Source: Agreia sp. Leaf283 (GTDB lineage Bacteria; Actinomycetota; Actinomycetes; Actinomycetales; Microbacteriaceae). Taken from it: DNA of 64,000 bases. Made by a program: the position numbers and the translations under genes. Below are positions 10,104 to 18,450 of the stretch, in pieces. The notes below the pieces were generated by a model, which saw only the letters and a list, made by a program, of their open reading frames with translations, ran no database searches and was not told where the DNA came from. Numbering within the stretch: the first letter of the stretch is position 1; each line of letters opens with the position of its first letter. The stretch is from assembly GCF_001422485.1 (NCBI RefSeq), contig NZ_LMNF01000001.1, positions 1,876,445-1,940,444 on the forward strand, written 5' to 3'.

Positions 10104-10841
10104 GTGCAGCACTCCGATCCGACCCCTGACGGCTCGTCCGACGCAGAGGTCGAGCCCGAGACCGAGACTGTCGAAGCCGACACCGTCGAGGCGTCTGTGC
10201 AGTTCGAGGCAGACCCCGTGCTGCTCGCCGCTGTCGATCAGGCGCGCGCTGCGCTGCTCGAGATCACGCCCGCGTCGACCATCGGCGCGGTCGTGGGGCA
10301 CACCACCCACGACGAGCACGTGCTCAGCCTGCATTTCGCCTCGCTGATGCCCGGGTACCCCGACTGGCACTGGACGGCGACGCTCTCGCGCATCGACGGC
10401 GAGAGCGAGCCCAACGTGCTCGAGACCGAGTTGCTTCCCGGCGAGGGCGCTGTGCTCTCTCCGGAGTGGACCCCGTGGTCTGAACGGCTCGAGGACTACA
10501 AGCTTGCCCAGGACGCGGCCGCGCTCGCGGAGGACGACGATGATGAGGACTTCGACGACGAAGCAGATGTCGACTCCGACGACGAGGACATCGACGACGA
10601 GCTCGACCTCGACGACCACATCCTCGACGACGACATTCTCGACGACGCCGTGCACGAGCATGCCGAGGCTGCCGTTCTCGACGCGTCGGTTCTCGTTCGC
10701 GGCGACGACGCGCCTCGCGAGGCCTCGCCCGAGCAGACCGTCGACGTCGACGAAGAGGGCCTCACGGTCGTCGAGCTCGACGACTCCGAGCCCCGCTCGA
10801 GTGTCTACTACGACGAAGACGCGCCAGAAGACCTCCGCTGA
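10104..10841 (+). CDS. DUF3027 family protein with acidic tail
   Basis: A 245-residue protein of the actinobacterial DUF3027 family, recognised by the block WHWTATLSRIDGESEPN followed by LLPGEGAVLSPEWTPWSERL (about 89-130). The second half is a long Asp/Glu-rich tract (about 148-185, mostly D and E) and an acidic tail, reminiscent of chaperone-like or ribosome-associated proteins, but no function is established. The GTG start at 10104 lies six bases after the stop of the cold-shock gene, so co-translation is likely. The acidic tract may be of variable length between strains. Confidence 0.8.
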   Translation: MQHSDPTPDGSSDAEVEPETETVEADTVEASVQFEADPVLLAAVDQARAALLEITPASTIGAVVGHTTHDEHVLSLHFASLMPGYPDWHWTATLSRIDGESEPNVLETELLPGEGAVLSPEWTPWSERLEDYKLAQDAAALAEDDDDEDFDDEADVDSDDEDIDDELDLDDHILDDDILDDAVHEHAEAAVLDASVLVRGDDAPREASPEQTVDVDEEGLTVVELDDSEPRSSVYYDEDAPEDLR

Positions 10842-10861
10842 GAAGCGCCTGTCCGCTCCCA

Positions 10862-10943
10862 GAGCCTGTCGAAGGGCTCCGCGTTCCGTTCCCTGAGCCT
10901 GTCGAAGGGCTCCGCGTTCCGTTCCCTGAGCCTGTCGAAGGGC
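10862..10943. repeat. 33-bp tandem repeat containing CCTGAGCCTGTCGAAGGG
   Basis: GAGCCTGTCGAAGGGC begins at 10862, 10895 and 10928, giving three copies with a 33-bp period; the spacer TCCGCGTTCCGTTCCCT is identical between copies. The same core recurs at 17312-17336, inside fbiC at 31439-31507 (opposite strand) and at 63589-63610. It is an intergenic dispersed repeat of Microbacteriaceae type. Confidence 0.9.
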
Positions 10944-10966
10944 CACTTCCGGCGAGACCGAACTGA

Positions 10967-11029
10967 AACGGGAGGAAATCTGACAATCCGACGCGCTATT
11001 TGCGACGGAAGTGCAGATCTCCTCCCGTT
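10967..11029. repeat. Hairpin A1 (first unit of the tandem hairpin pair)
   Basis: A 63-base imperfect stem-loop: outer arms AACGGGAGGA / TCCTCCCGTT, inner ATCTG / CAGAT, then TCCG.CGC / GCG.CGGA around loop GCTATTT. It repeats 194 bases downstream as B1. Confidence 0.88.
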
Positions 11030-11050
11030 CTGTGCGTTCAGAACGGCGCC

Positions 11051-11138
11051 GGTCGAGTAGCGGAGGCCGCCCGCGGCCGCAGCGTATCGAGACCATCGGA
11101 TGCGGGTCTCGATACGGCCGCGGGCGGTCTACTCGACC
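11051..11138. repeat. Hairpin A2, GGTCGAGTAG...CTACTCGACC
   Basis: An 88-base inverted repeat with arms GGTCGAGTAG / CTACTCGACC, CCGCCCGCGGCC / GGCCGCGGGCGG and GTATCGAGACC / GGTCTCGATAC around ATCGGATGC. It repeats as B2 at exactly +194. Confidence 0.92.
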
Positions 11139-11160
11139 AACGAGGGGGTAGGCACGCCGA

Positions 11161-11223
11161 AACGGGCGGAGATCTGACAATCCGACGCGCTATTAGCGTC
11201 GGATGTGCGAATCTCCGCCCGTT
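11161..11223. repeat. Hairpin B1 (second unit)
   Basis: Same length as A1 (63 bases). The outer stem is 13 perfect pairs (AACGGGCGGAGAT / ATCTCCGCCCGTT) and the inner one eight (TCCGACGC / GCGTCGGA). The A-T pair of A1 at stem position 7 is C-G here, so both sides changed together. Confidence 0.88.
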
Positions 11224-11244
11224 CTCTGCGTTCAGAGCTGCGCC

Positions 11245-11332
11245 GGTCGAGTAGCGGAGGCCGCCCGCGGCCGGAGCGTATCGAGACCATCGGATGCGGG
11301 TCTCGATACGGCCGCGGGCGGCTTACTCGACC
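11245..11332. repeat. Hairpin B2, second GGTCGAGTAG element
   Basis: An 88-base copy of A2 with the same arms and loop. It ends 21 bases before the serC stop codon, so it may serve as the 3' end of serC transcripts. Confidence 0.92.
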
Positions 11333-11352
11333 AGCGTCGGGGCGCGCGAGCG

Positions 11353-12510
<1,158 letters not shown>

Positions 12511-12553
12511 TTATGGTGGAGGCGTACGTGCGCAACTTCCTAAGGAGTGATCG

Positions 12554-13246
12554 TTGGCCGATCTCATTGACACCACGGAGATGTATCTCCGCACGATCCT
12601 CGAACTGGAGGAGGAGAACATCATTCCGCTGCGCGCTCGGATCTCGGAGCGCCTCGGCCACTCCGGCCCCACCGTCTCTCAGACGGTCGGCCGCATGGAG
12701 CGCGACGGCCTCGTTGTGGTCTCCGGCGATCGTCACCTCGAGCTCACCGGCATCGGCCGCACCAAGGCCGTTCACGTGATGCGCAAGCACCGCCTCGCCG
12801 AGCGCCTGCTCAGCGACGTCATCGGGCTCGACTGGGAGTACGTGCACGAAGAGGCATGCCGCTGGGAGCATGTCATGAGCGAGCAGGTCGAACGCCGCAT
12901 CATCGAGATGCTCGATCACCCCACCGAGTCTCCCTACGGCAACCCCATTCCCGGCCTCGACGAGTTCGGCGACGCGGCAGCGGTGCCGTTCACCCGCGGC
13001 GTGGTCAATCTGCTCAGCCTCGTTCACGGTGCCGTGGGCCCGCAGACCAAGACCATCCGCCGCCTCGGCGAGCCGGCACAGGTCGACCCCGAGCTTCTGC
13101 TGCAGCTCAAGCAGTTCGGCGTCGTTCCCGGCAACAAGGCCGCGTTCTCGCAGGTCGGCTCGTACATCCTCGTCGAGGTCGAGGGCTTCCCCGAGGGACT
13201 CGAACTGCCCAACGAGGTCGCGGGTCACATCTTCGTCGGCATCTGA
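12554..13246 (+). CDS. DtxR/IdeR-family metal-dependent repressor
   Basis: A 230-residue transcription factor that, loaded with Fe2+ or Mn2+, represses metal uptake genes. The N-terminal winged helix (1-70) is followed by the dimerisation domain and a C-terminal FeoA/SH3-like domain (about 150-230). All ligands of DtxR are at canonical positions: Met10, Cys102, Glu105 and His106 of the primary site, and His79, Glu83 and His98 of the ancillary site. It begins at a TTG (12554) six bases after a perfect AAGGAG at 12542-12547. Whether it responds to iron or manganese cannot be told; the intact Cys102 favours the iron-type DtxR/IdeR. Confidence 0.95.
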   Translation: MADLIDTTEMYLRTILELEEENIIPLRARISERLGHSGPTVSQTVGRMERDGLVVVSGDRHLELTGIGRTKAVHVMRKHRLAERLLSDVIGLDWEYVHEEACRWEHVMSEQVERRIIEMLDHPTESPYGNPIPGLDEFGDAAAVPFTRGVVNLLSLVHGAVGPQTKTIRRLGEPAQVDPELLLQLKQFGVVPGNKAAFSQVGSYILVEVEGFPEGLELPNEVAGHIFVGI

Positions 13247-13253
13247 CCGAAGG

Positions 13254-13274
13254 GCGCGCATTCTGTCTGCGCGC
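13254..13274 (+). terminator. Possible hairpin after dtxR
   Basis: Arms GCGCGCA / TGCGCGC with a seven-base loop, eight bases past the dtxR stop, without a T tract. The following stretch to 13476 holds no recognisable gene or riboswitch. Confidence 0.35.
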
Positions 13275-13476
13275 TGGTCGCGGCCTGACAGCTGGCCGGG
13301 CCAGAGTGACAGATGAGGGAGATTCGCATACCCTCGAACAGTTCCCCCGCTCGTTCGGGCGGCGGAGCGCCGGATCAGGATGCGCCTCCGACTGTCTCCT
13401 GCACTACCCGGTCCCGTTCTGCGCCCAGACGGTCGGACATGTCTGCCATTGATGGCGTCGAAGGATCTCAAGCCCC

Positions 13477-15240
13477 GTGGTCGAACCCGCTGAATCGCAC
13501 AAGAGCGTCGAGCATCCTCGACGACGACGCGATTCACGCACGGCCCCGCCCGCCGCTCCGCTGAGCCGCCGCCAACTGCGCGATCGGGAACAGGCCGAAG
13601 CCGAGGCGGAGGCGCAGCACCGCGCCGGCGCAGCCCAGGCCTCAGCCGGGCTGAGTCGACGCGAGCGGCGCGAGCGCGAGCTCGACGAGCGCTACTCCGA
13701 GCGGCCCGCCGTCGTCGATGGGGGTCCGGATGCCGCGGCCCAGCCAGGCGCGCCCGTCGCGCCGGAGCCCGTGGTCGAGCCGATTCCGGCTGTCGAGCCG
13801 GACCCGCGGGCTGAGGTCGATACGGTTCCCGAGCCCGACCCGGAGCCTGTGGTCGACCCGGTTCCCGTCGTCGAGCCGGAGCCTGTGCTGGAGCCGGCGA
13901 TAGAGTCGGAGCCCGAGCCCGACCCGGAGCCCGTTGTCGTCGAGACTGCGCCGCCGAAGACCGAGCCTGCCGCCGACGCCCCGATCTCTCGTCGTGGACG
14001 CCGCGCCCGCGCCGGTGCCCCCATCGACGTCGACCCGACGGTGACGCCCGAGCCGTCCGCCGAGACGACGCCGGAGCCGGCGTCCGAGCCAGCCGCTGAG
14101 GCAACGGCCGAGCCCTCCGTAGAGACAACGGCCGAGCAGACTCCCGAGCCCGCCGTCGACGAGCGGATGCTCGCGGTCGCCAATCTCGAGACGGTGCCTC
14201 TCGAGATCGAACTGGTGGCGCAGCATCCGGTGGTCGAGGGCGAGACCGCCGAGCACATCGCCGCGGAGACGGTGCTGAGCGCCGAGGTCGACTTCGCCGA
14301 ACCCCACGTGGCACCCGAGCCGTTCTCGGCGCTGGCCACGTCTGGAGCCGATGAGGCACCACGGCCGGTGCCCATCGCCTCGCCGCGCGTGAGACGCTCC
14401 GTGCCCGTCGCCGAGCTCATGTCGTCGTCGAGCGGAACGTTCGTGTCGCACGCCCGCTCGCAGCCGATCAAGCGCCGCGTTCTAGCCGGCTTCGTGATGA
14501 TGATCGCCGCTCTGTTCGTGGTGTCGCTGTCGATCCCATCGCTGGGCTTCGCGACCCCCTCCGACTTCCAAGCGGTGCAGGGCGTCGGCGACGTCACCGA
14601 CAGCCAGAACCTCTCCGTGGGAGAGGGGCCGGCGCTCAACGCGGTTCGCGACGACTTCTACGCGGAGGGTGCCCCCGGCTCCCTCTATTCCACGACGAAC
14701 AGCTACGTGTCGAAGGAATCGCAGAAGCTCGCCCAGGAGCTGATGGCGGCCGTCGCGACCGGCAGGCTCAAGGGGTCGGTGCCCGATCACATCCCCGAGA
14801 TCCAGGCCCTGGCCGACGGCGTGGTGAAGCCCGACTGCGGGATCGACCTGCGCATCCTGCAGGTGATGGTGATCGCCGTGCGCTCGTTCAACACCGTGGC
14901 GGTGAGCGACATCAACCGCAAGTGCACGGGCCAGATCGAGGGCGGCGGTACGAGCTCGTCGCACTACACCAACGGTGGCGGGCATGCCGTGGACTTCTAC
15001 CTGATCAACGGAGCCTCCGTTCCGGGCGCCGACGCGAACACGGTGAAGTTCGCCGAGATCCTCGATCCGATCATGCCGCCCGGCTCGAACCTGGGCCAGG
15101 GAGAGTGCCGGTCGTCGGCCGGAATCTCGTTGAATCTGCAGAACTTCAGGGAGTTCAGCGACTCGTGCACCCACATGCATATCGATGTGGGAAACGCGAC
15201 CGAGGGGCTCAACGTGAACCTCGACACCGACTTCAAGTAG
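13477..15240 (+). CDS. Membrane-anchored secreted protein, M15-like C-terminal domain
   Basis: A 587-residue protein with an unusual layout: about 330 cytoplasmic residues, basic at first (SRRQLRDRE), then a long Glu-Pro repeat tract (about 95-230, EPVVEPIPAVEPDP style), one membrane helix (about 335-357) and an extracellular domain (about 440-587). The C-terminal domain carries His496 in SSHY, Asp506 in GGHAVDF and HMHID (566-570), the ligand order of zinc D-Ala-D-Ala/endopeptidases of the M15 group, so a wall-peptide hydrolase is plausible but unproven. It starts at a GTG with GAAGGA about 12 bases upstream. Its neighbour is an NlpC/P60 protein of identical architecture. Confidence 0.75.
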   Translation: MVEPAESHKSVEHPRRRRDSRTAPPAAPLSRRQLRDREQAEAEAEAQHRAGAAQASAGLSRRERRERELDERYSERPAVVDGGPDAAAQPGAPVAPEPVVEPIPAVEPDPRAEVDTVPEPDPEPVVDPVPVVEPEPVLEPAIESEPEPDPEPVVVETAPPKTEPAADAPISRRGRRARAGAPIDVDPTVTPEPSAETTPEPASEPAAEATAEPSVETTAEQTPEPAVDERMLAVANLETVPLEIELVAQHPVVEGETAEHIAAETVLSAEVDFAEPHVAPEPFSALATSGADEAPRPVPIASPRVRRSVPVAELMSSSSGTFVSHARSQPIKRRVLAGFVMMIAALFVVSLSIPSLGFATPSDFQAVQGVGDVTDSQNLSVGEGPALNAVRDDFYAEGAPGSLYSTTNSYVSKESQKLAQELMAAVATGRLKGSVPDHIPEIQALADGVVKPDCGIDLRILQVMVIAVRSFNTVAVSDINRKCTGQIEGGGTSSSHYTNGGGHAVDFYLINGASVPGADANTVKFAEILDPIMPPGSNLGQGECRSSAGISLNLQNFREFSDSCTHMHIDVGNATEGLNVNLDTDFK

Positions 15241-15477
15241 CCGTTTCTGCTGAGGTTCATTCATCTTTCCCGTTACCGATTCGTTAAAAATGTCTTCTGG
15301 AAGGTGACAAAACGGTAACGCTCCCGTACCATCGGACGAGTCCAGACGGCCAGATCGCGGCCTTGGACGGCGCCGAGACACCTCTTTCCCCCGTCTCTCG
15401 GTGAGCGTGACCCGCAGACAATTCAGTGGGACGGGGCGGCACCCTAGATGCTGCGAGAGGTGCCGGAGGTATAGATC

Positions 15478-16437
15478 TTGACCGAACTTCGTGAGCCGCT
15501 GGACGCCCCGAACGACCAGCAGAACCCGAACACCTCGATCGACACCCCTGCCGGTGTGAGCCACACGGCTGCCGCGCCAGGATCGCGCCGCGAGCGTCGC
15601 GAGTCGGAGTCAGACATCGTTCCGTCTGTGCCGCGACCCACCACCGTGGTGACCCGCTCGGCGACGTCGGTGATCGCGGCGCCCCGCGCATCCGCACCCG
15701 TCGCCAAGGCGACCGTGCAGACCGCCCCGCCGCGCCGCCTGAAGATGCCGACCCGCCGCAACGTCGCAGGCGGAGTCGTCATGACCTTCGCCCTGGGTCT
15801 CATCGCGACGATGGCCCTTCCTGCCTACGCGTTCGGCAACGGCACCGCGGGTTTCGACGCGAACAACTCCGCCGACCTGGCCGGGGCCGCGCAGAGCATC
15901 ACGGTCGACGACACCGCTGCCGCGCTGGCCGTCAGCCGCGACGCCTACACCGCTCCTACGCGTGAAGAACTGCAGGCAGCGCGCGACGCCGCCGCAGCCG
16001 CGGTCGCCGCCACCGAAGCCAGCACCGCCGCAGCCTCGGCTGCCTCCGCCGAAGCACCCGCCGCCGGCACCTTCGCCGTGAACCCGCCCTCGGGCGCCTA
16101 CAGCGGCCAGGCCGTCGTCGACTACGCCGAGCAGTTCGTCGGCGTCGTTCCCTACAGCGCCGGCGCCACACCCGAGGCCGGTTTCGGATGCGACGGGCTC
16201 ACCCAGTACGTGTTCGGCCAGTTCGGCATCTACCTGCCGCGCATCGTCGGAAACCAGGCGGCCATGGGCATCCGCGTCTCGCCCGAAGACGCCCAGCCGG
16301 GCGACCTCGTGGTGTGGCCGATGTACCACATCGGCATCTACGACGGTGCCGGCGGAGTGATCGACTCGCCCGACTGGGGCCGTATGGTCGAGCACCGTGC
16401 ACTGTGGGGCAGCTACTACTTCGTGCGCATCGTCTAG
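15478..16437 (+). CDS. NlpC/P60 family protein with N-terminal anchor
   Basis: A 319-residue cell-wall hydrolase candidate. A cytoplasmic basic N-terminus (RRERRESE) leads to one membrane helix (about 96-118), an Ala-rich coiled region (about 160-195) and a C-terminal NlpC/P60 domain (about 208-319) with Cys238 in GFGCDGLTQY, His284 in MYHIGIY and PGDLVVW. In most members the Cys is in DCSGL; here Asp follows the Cys. Family members cut D-gamma-Glu-diaminopimelate/lysine bonds in peptidoglycan. The TTG start at 15478 is fixed by GGAGGT at 15465-15470. The 237-bp gap before it holds no clear riboswitch. Confidence 0.88.
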   Translation: MTELREPLDAPNDQQNPNTSIDTPAGVSHTAAAPGSRRERRESESDIVPSVPRPTTVVTRSATSVIAAPRASAPVAKATVQTAPPRRLKMPTRRNVAGGVVMTFALGLIATMALPAYAFGNGTAGFDANNSADLAGAAQSITVDDTAAALAVSRDAYTAPTREELQAARDAAAAAVAATEASTAAASAASAEAPAAGTFAVNPPSGAYSGQAVVDYAEQFVGVVPYSAGATPEAGFGCDGLTQYVFGQFGIYLPRIVGNQAAMGIRVSPEDAQPGDLVVWPMYHIGIYDGAGGVIDSPDWGRMVEHRALWGSYYFVRIV

Positions 16438-16484
16438 ACAGAATCGTCGCTGGCCGGTTTGTGAACAATCGGTTACAGCTCACC

Positions 16485-16520
16485 CGAACGGCGTGCCACG
16501 AATTTGTGGTACGCCGTTCG
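16485..16520 (+). terminator. Terminator hairpin after the NlpC/P60 gene
   Basis: Arms CGAACGGCGTGCCAC / GTGGTACGCCGTTCG, one wobble pair, 48 bases after the stop. It is a very stable stem without a strong T tract. Confidence 0.7.
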
Positions 16521-16565
16521 TGGGTTAGCCTTACTGCAATTATTCGAGCCTTTAGAGGAGACCTC

Positions 16566-16664
16566 GTGATATCTGGCAGGAGCATCCGCACCACGGGTTG
16601 CCGCCTGCTGAGTGTCAGGAGGCACACGAGTGGACGTTGTCTGAGCCGGGTTCGGCTCAGTTAG
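16566..16664 (+). CDS. Candidate leader peptide, 32 residues, Arg-rich
   Basis: A GTG start at 16566 has GAGGAG at 16555-16560 with five-base spacing and opens a 32-codon frame with eight Arg and two Cys (MISGRSIRTTGCRLLSVRR...). Its last codons cross a hairpin (16642-16659) and its TAG stop (16662-16664) coincides with the first bases of an intrinsic terminator at 16663-16695. That arrangement is what an attenuation leader looks like; it could instead be the 5' part of a small RNA. No homology is claimed, and codon use is weak evidence at this length. Confidence 0.35.
   Translation: MISGRSIRTTGCRLLSVRRHTSGRCLSRVRLS
16642..16659 (+). other. Small hairpin preceding the terminator
   Basis: TGAGCCG-GGTT-CGGCTCA, seven perfect pairs with a tetraloop, ending four bases before the terminator stem; it overlaps the last codons of the sORF. 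Confidence 0.7.
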
Positions 16665-16695
16665 GGTGCTGTCATTTCGACGGTGCCCTTTTTTT
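16663..16695 (+). terminator. Intrinsic terminator ahead of the HNH gene
   Basis: AGGGTGCTGTC / GACGGTGCCCT pairs over eleven positions (three G-U) with loop ATTTC and is followed at once by six T and G, the clearest rho-independent terminator in the window. It stands 90 bases before the HNH start, so upstream transcripts must stop or be attenuated here. Confidence 0.85.
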
Positions 16696-16784
16696 GTGTC
16701 CATTTGCTCTTGTAATCGCTTGAAAATCGATGGGTGACACATCGGGTCCCTGCAAGCCGTGCAGGGCAATTCGAAAGGGCAACA

Positions 16785-17282
16785 ATGCGAACACTTGTTT
16801 TGAACGCGGGATACGAGCCACTCGGAGTGGTCTCGTTCAAGCGCGCCATCGTTCTCGTGATGAACGAGAAGGCGACCATCATCGAGAGCGATGTCGAGCA
16901 TCCGGTCTGGGCCACCTCTGGCCTGTTCGACCGGCCGAGCGTGATCATCCTCACCCGCTACGTGCGCATCCCGTCGACCAGGCTCATGCCCGTGTCGCGC
17001 AGGGGAGTGCTGCGCCGCGACGGCATGCGCTGCCTGTACTGCGGGGGAGCGGCCACGACCATCGACCACGTGCAGCCCAAGTCGCGCGGAGGCAAGGACA
17101 CGTGGGAGAACCTCGTGGCCTGCTGCCTGCGCTGCAACAACATCAAGAGCGACCGCACTCCGGCCGAGATGGGCTGGACTCTGCGGGCCACGCCCAAGAT
17201 GCCGCACCAGTCGGGCTGGACGGTCCGCGGAGCGGAGCGCGCCGAGCCGGCCTGGGAGGGCTACATCGAGAGCGCGGCGTAG
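16785..17282 (+). CDS. HNH endonuclease
   Basis: A 165-residue protein of the small HNH family ubiquitous in actinobacteria. The core is CLYCGG (first zinc pair), TIDHVQPKSRGG with the catalytic DH, ENLVACCLRCNNIKSDRT with the Asn and second CxxC. The N-terminal MRTLVLNAGYEPLGVVSFKRAI is the family signature and fixes the ATG at 16785 with AAAGGG at 16774-16779. Its cellular substrate is not known; it is chromosomal and not linked to a phage or intron here. It lies behind a terminator, which suggests its own promoter or read-through control. Confidence 0.93.
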   Translation: MRTLVLNAGYEPLGVVSFKRAIVLVMNEKATIIESDVEHPVWATSGLFDRPSVIILTRYVRIPSTRLMPVSRRGVLRRDGMRCLYCGGAATTIDHVQPKSRGGKDTWENLVACCLRCNNIKSDRTPAEMGWTLRATPKMPHQSGWTVRGAERAEPAWEGYIESAA

Positions 17283-17311
17283 CCGCCGCCGCTCCCTGAG
17301 CCCGCCCCCCG

Positions 17312-17336
17312 TTCCCTGAGCTTGTCGAAGGGCTCG
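17312..17336. repeat. Dispersed repeat copy (CCTGAGCTTGTCGAAGGG)
   Basis: A copy of the TTCCCTGAGCCTGTCGAAGGGC element with one change (CTTG for CCTG), preceded at 17292 by a partial copy. It lies between the HNH gene and tRNA-Arg. Confidence 0.85.
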
Positions 17337-17405
17337 CGTCGCCATCGAACGGCTTCGCCGTGCCGTATTACGGGGCTGCTTCGCCGCGGGCACTTTTGAT
17401 GCGCC

Positions 17406-17440
17406 GGTCGAGTAGGTCGCTCAGCGACCGTATCGAGACC
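17406..17440. repeat. Short GGTCGAGTAG...GTATCGAGACC element
   Basis: A compact form of the hairpin element at 11051-11138: GGTCGAGTAG, then GGTCGC / GCGACC as its own small stem, then GTATCGAGACC. It shows that the element is dispersed and that its middle varies. Confidence 0.8.
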
Positions 17441-17477
17441 ACCCGCCCTTCCCTCTAAGCTAAACTCCTAAAGGCCA

Positions 17478-17552
17478 GCCTCTGTAGCTCAATGGAAGAG
17501 CAATTCCGTCCTAAGGAACAGGTTGGGGGTTCGAGTCCCTCCAGGGGCACCA
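17478..17552 (+). tRNA. tRNA-Arg (CCT)
   Basis: Cloverleaf of 75 bases including an encoded CCA. Acceptor GCCTCTG / CAGGGGC (one G-U), D stem GCTC / GAGC, anticodon stem ATTCC / GGAAC with loop GTCCTAA giving anticodon CCT (reads AGG), variable AGGTT, T stem around TTCGAGT. AGG is a rare codon in such G+C-rich genomes. Confidence 0.95.
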
Positions 17553-17581
17553 GCTCAGCCTCAAGCCCGTGCCGGGCCAGC

Positions 17582-18361
17582 TCAGGCGAGTATCTCTTCG
17601 AAGAACGCTTCCATCGCCCTCCAGCTGCGGGCGTCTGCTTTCGGCCTGTAGCTCGGGAGCATCGGTTGGGTGAATGCGTGCGGGGCTCCGCTGTAGCTCA
17701 CGATCTGCCAGTCCAGTTCTGGCGCAGTGCGCAGTTCATTCTCGAAGGCGACGACGGCCTCGTCTGGTACGACCGGGTCGTCGGCGCCGGTGAGCACGAG
17801 CAGGGGCGCGCGGAGGTTCGCGACATCCGCGGGCTCATGGGTGATGAGTCCCCCGTGGAAGGAGACCGCGCCCGCGATAGGCGCTCCCGTGCGCGCGAAC
17901 TCGAGGGTGGCCGACCCGCCGAAGCAGTAGCCGATCACCGCGATGCGGTCGGGGTCGACTCGGGAATCCGAGCGCAGGCGATCGAAGCCCGCTTGGACCC
18001 GGGCGCGAAGCAGCTGCTTGTCGGCGTAGAACGTGCCGGCCACGGCGGGTGCCTCATCACCCTGGGGGCGCACTCCGGCTCCGTAGATGTCGGCGGCGAA
18101 AGCCACATACCCGAGGCGGGCAAGCATGTGGGCCCGGGCGTGCACGTATTCCCCCTCCCCGAACCAGTCGTGGATGACGAGCACTCCAGGCTGCGGTCCG
18201 GCGGCGGAGGAGTCCCAGGCGAGGTAACCCTCGAGGGAGGAACCATCGTGTTTGTATGAGATGCGCTCCGACTGGATCGAACTGCCGTCACGGAGAGGGA
18301 CGCTCTTGATCAGGGCCTCGTGTTGGGGGCTGAAGGCTGGGGTCGGGTCGATAGTCGTCAT
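17582..18361 (-). CDS. Dienelactone hydrolase family protein
   Basis: A 259-residue alpha/beta hydrolase of the dienelactone hydrolase family. The triad is visible: nucleophile Cys in GYCFGGS (Cys instead of Ser is typical of DLH), Asp in TGADDPVVP and His in SGAPHAFT. The oxyanion region is LVIHDWFGEGEYVH. True dienelactone hydrolases act on 4-carboxymethylenebut-2-en-4-olide in chlorocatechol breakdown; no such pathway is nearby, so the substrate is unknown. ATG 18361 is the first start in the frame with the family-like N-terminus. It ends just after tRNA-Arg on the opposite strand. Confidence 0.9.
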   Translation of the reverse strand: MTTIDPTPAFSPQHEALIKSVPLRDGSSIQSERISYKHDGSSLEGYLAWDSSAAGPQPGVLVIHDWFGEGEYVHARAHMLARLGYVAFAADIYGAGVRPQGDEAPAVAGTFYADKQLLRARVQAGFDRLRSDSRVDPDRIAVIGYCFGGSATLEFARTGAPIAGAVSFHGGLITHEPADVANLRAPLLVLTGADDPVVPDEAVVAFENELRTAPELDWQIVSYSGAPHAFTQPMLPSYRPKADARSWRAMEAFFEEILA

Positions 18362-18450
18362 GAGGCCGATCTTCTCTCTGATTGATCTTGTCGGACGTAC
18401 AGGTGGCTGACGTTCTCCAGTTCAACATGGTCACCCCTCGCACGCGAGAG

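Noticed and set aside
10842..11340. CRISPR array in the repeat block.
   Set aside because: Only three short units with a fixed identical spacer and two palindromic units; no variable spacers and no cas genes in the window.
13300..13476. A c-di-AMP (ydaO) riboswitch before the wall-hydrolase-like gene.
   Set aside because: Fragments resembling GCGGGGGAAC and GGGT..GAATC occur only on the minus strand, pointing away from the gene, and the other conserved blocks are missing.
15241..15477. A ydaO-type riboswitch before the NlpC/P60 gene.
   Set aside because: None of the conserved strings could be found in the correct order on the plus strand.
17283..17480. Integration site or mobile element beside tRNA-Arg.
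   Set aside because: No integrase, no duplicated tRNA end and no insertion sequence is present; only the usual dispersed repeats.
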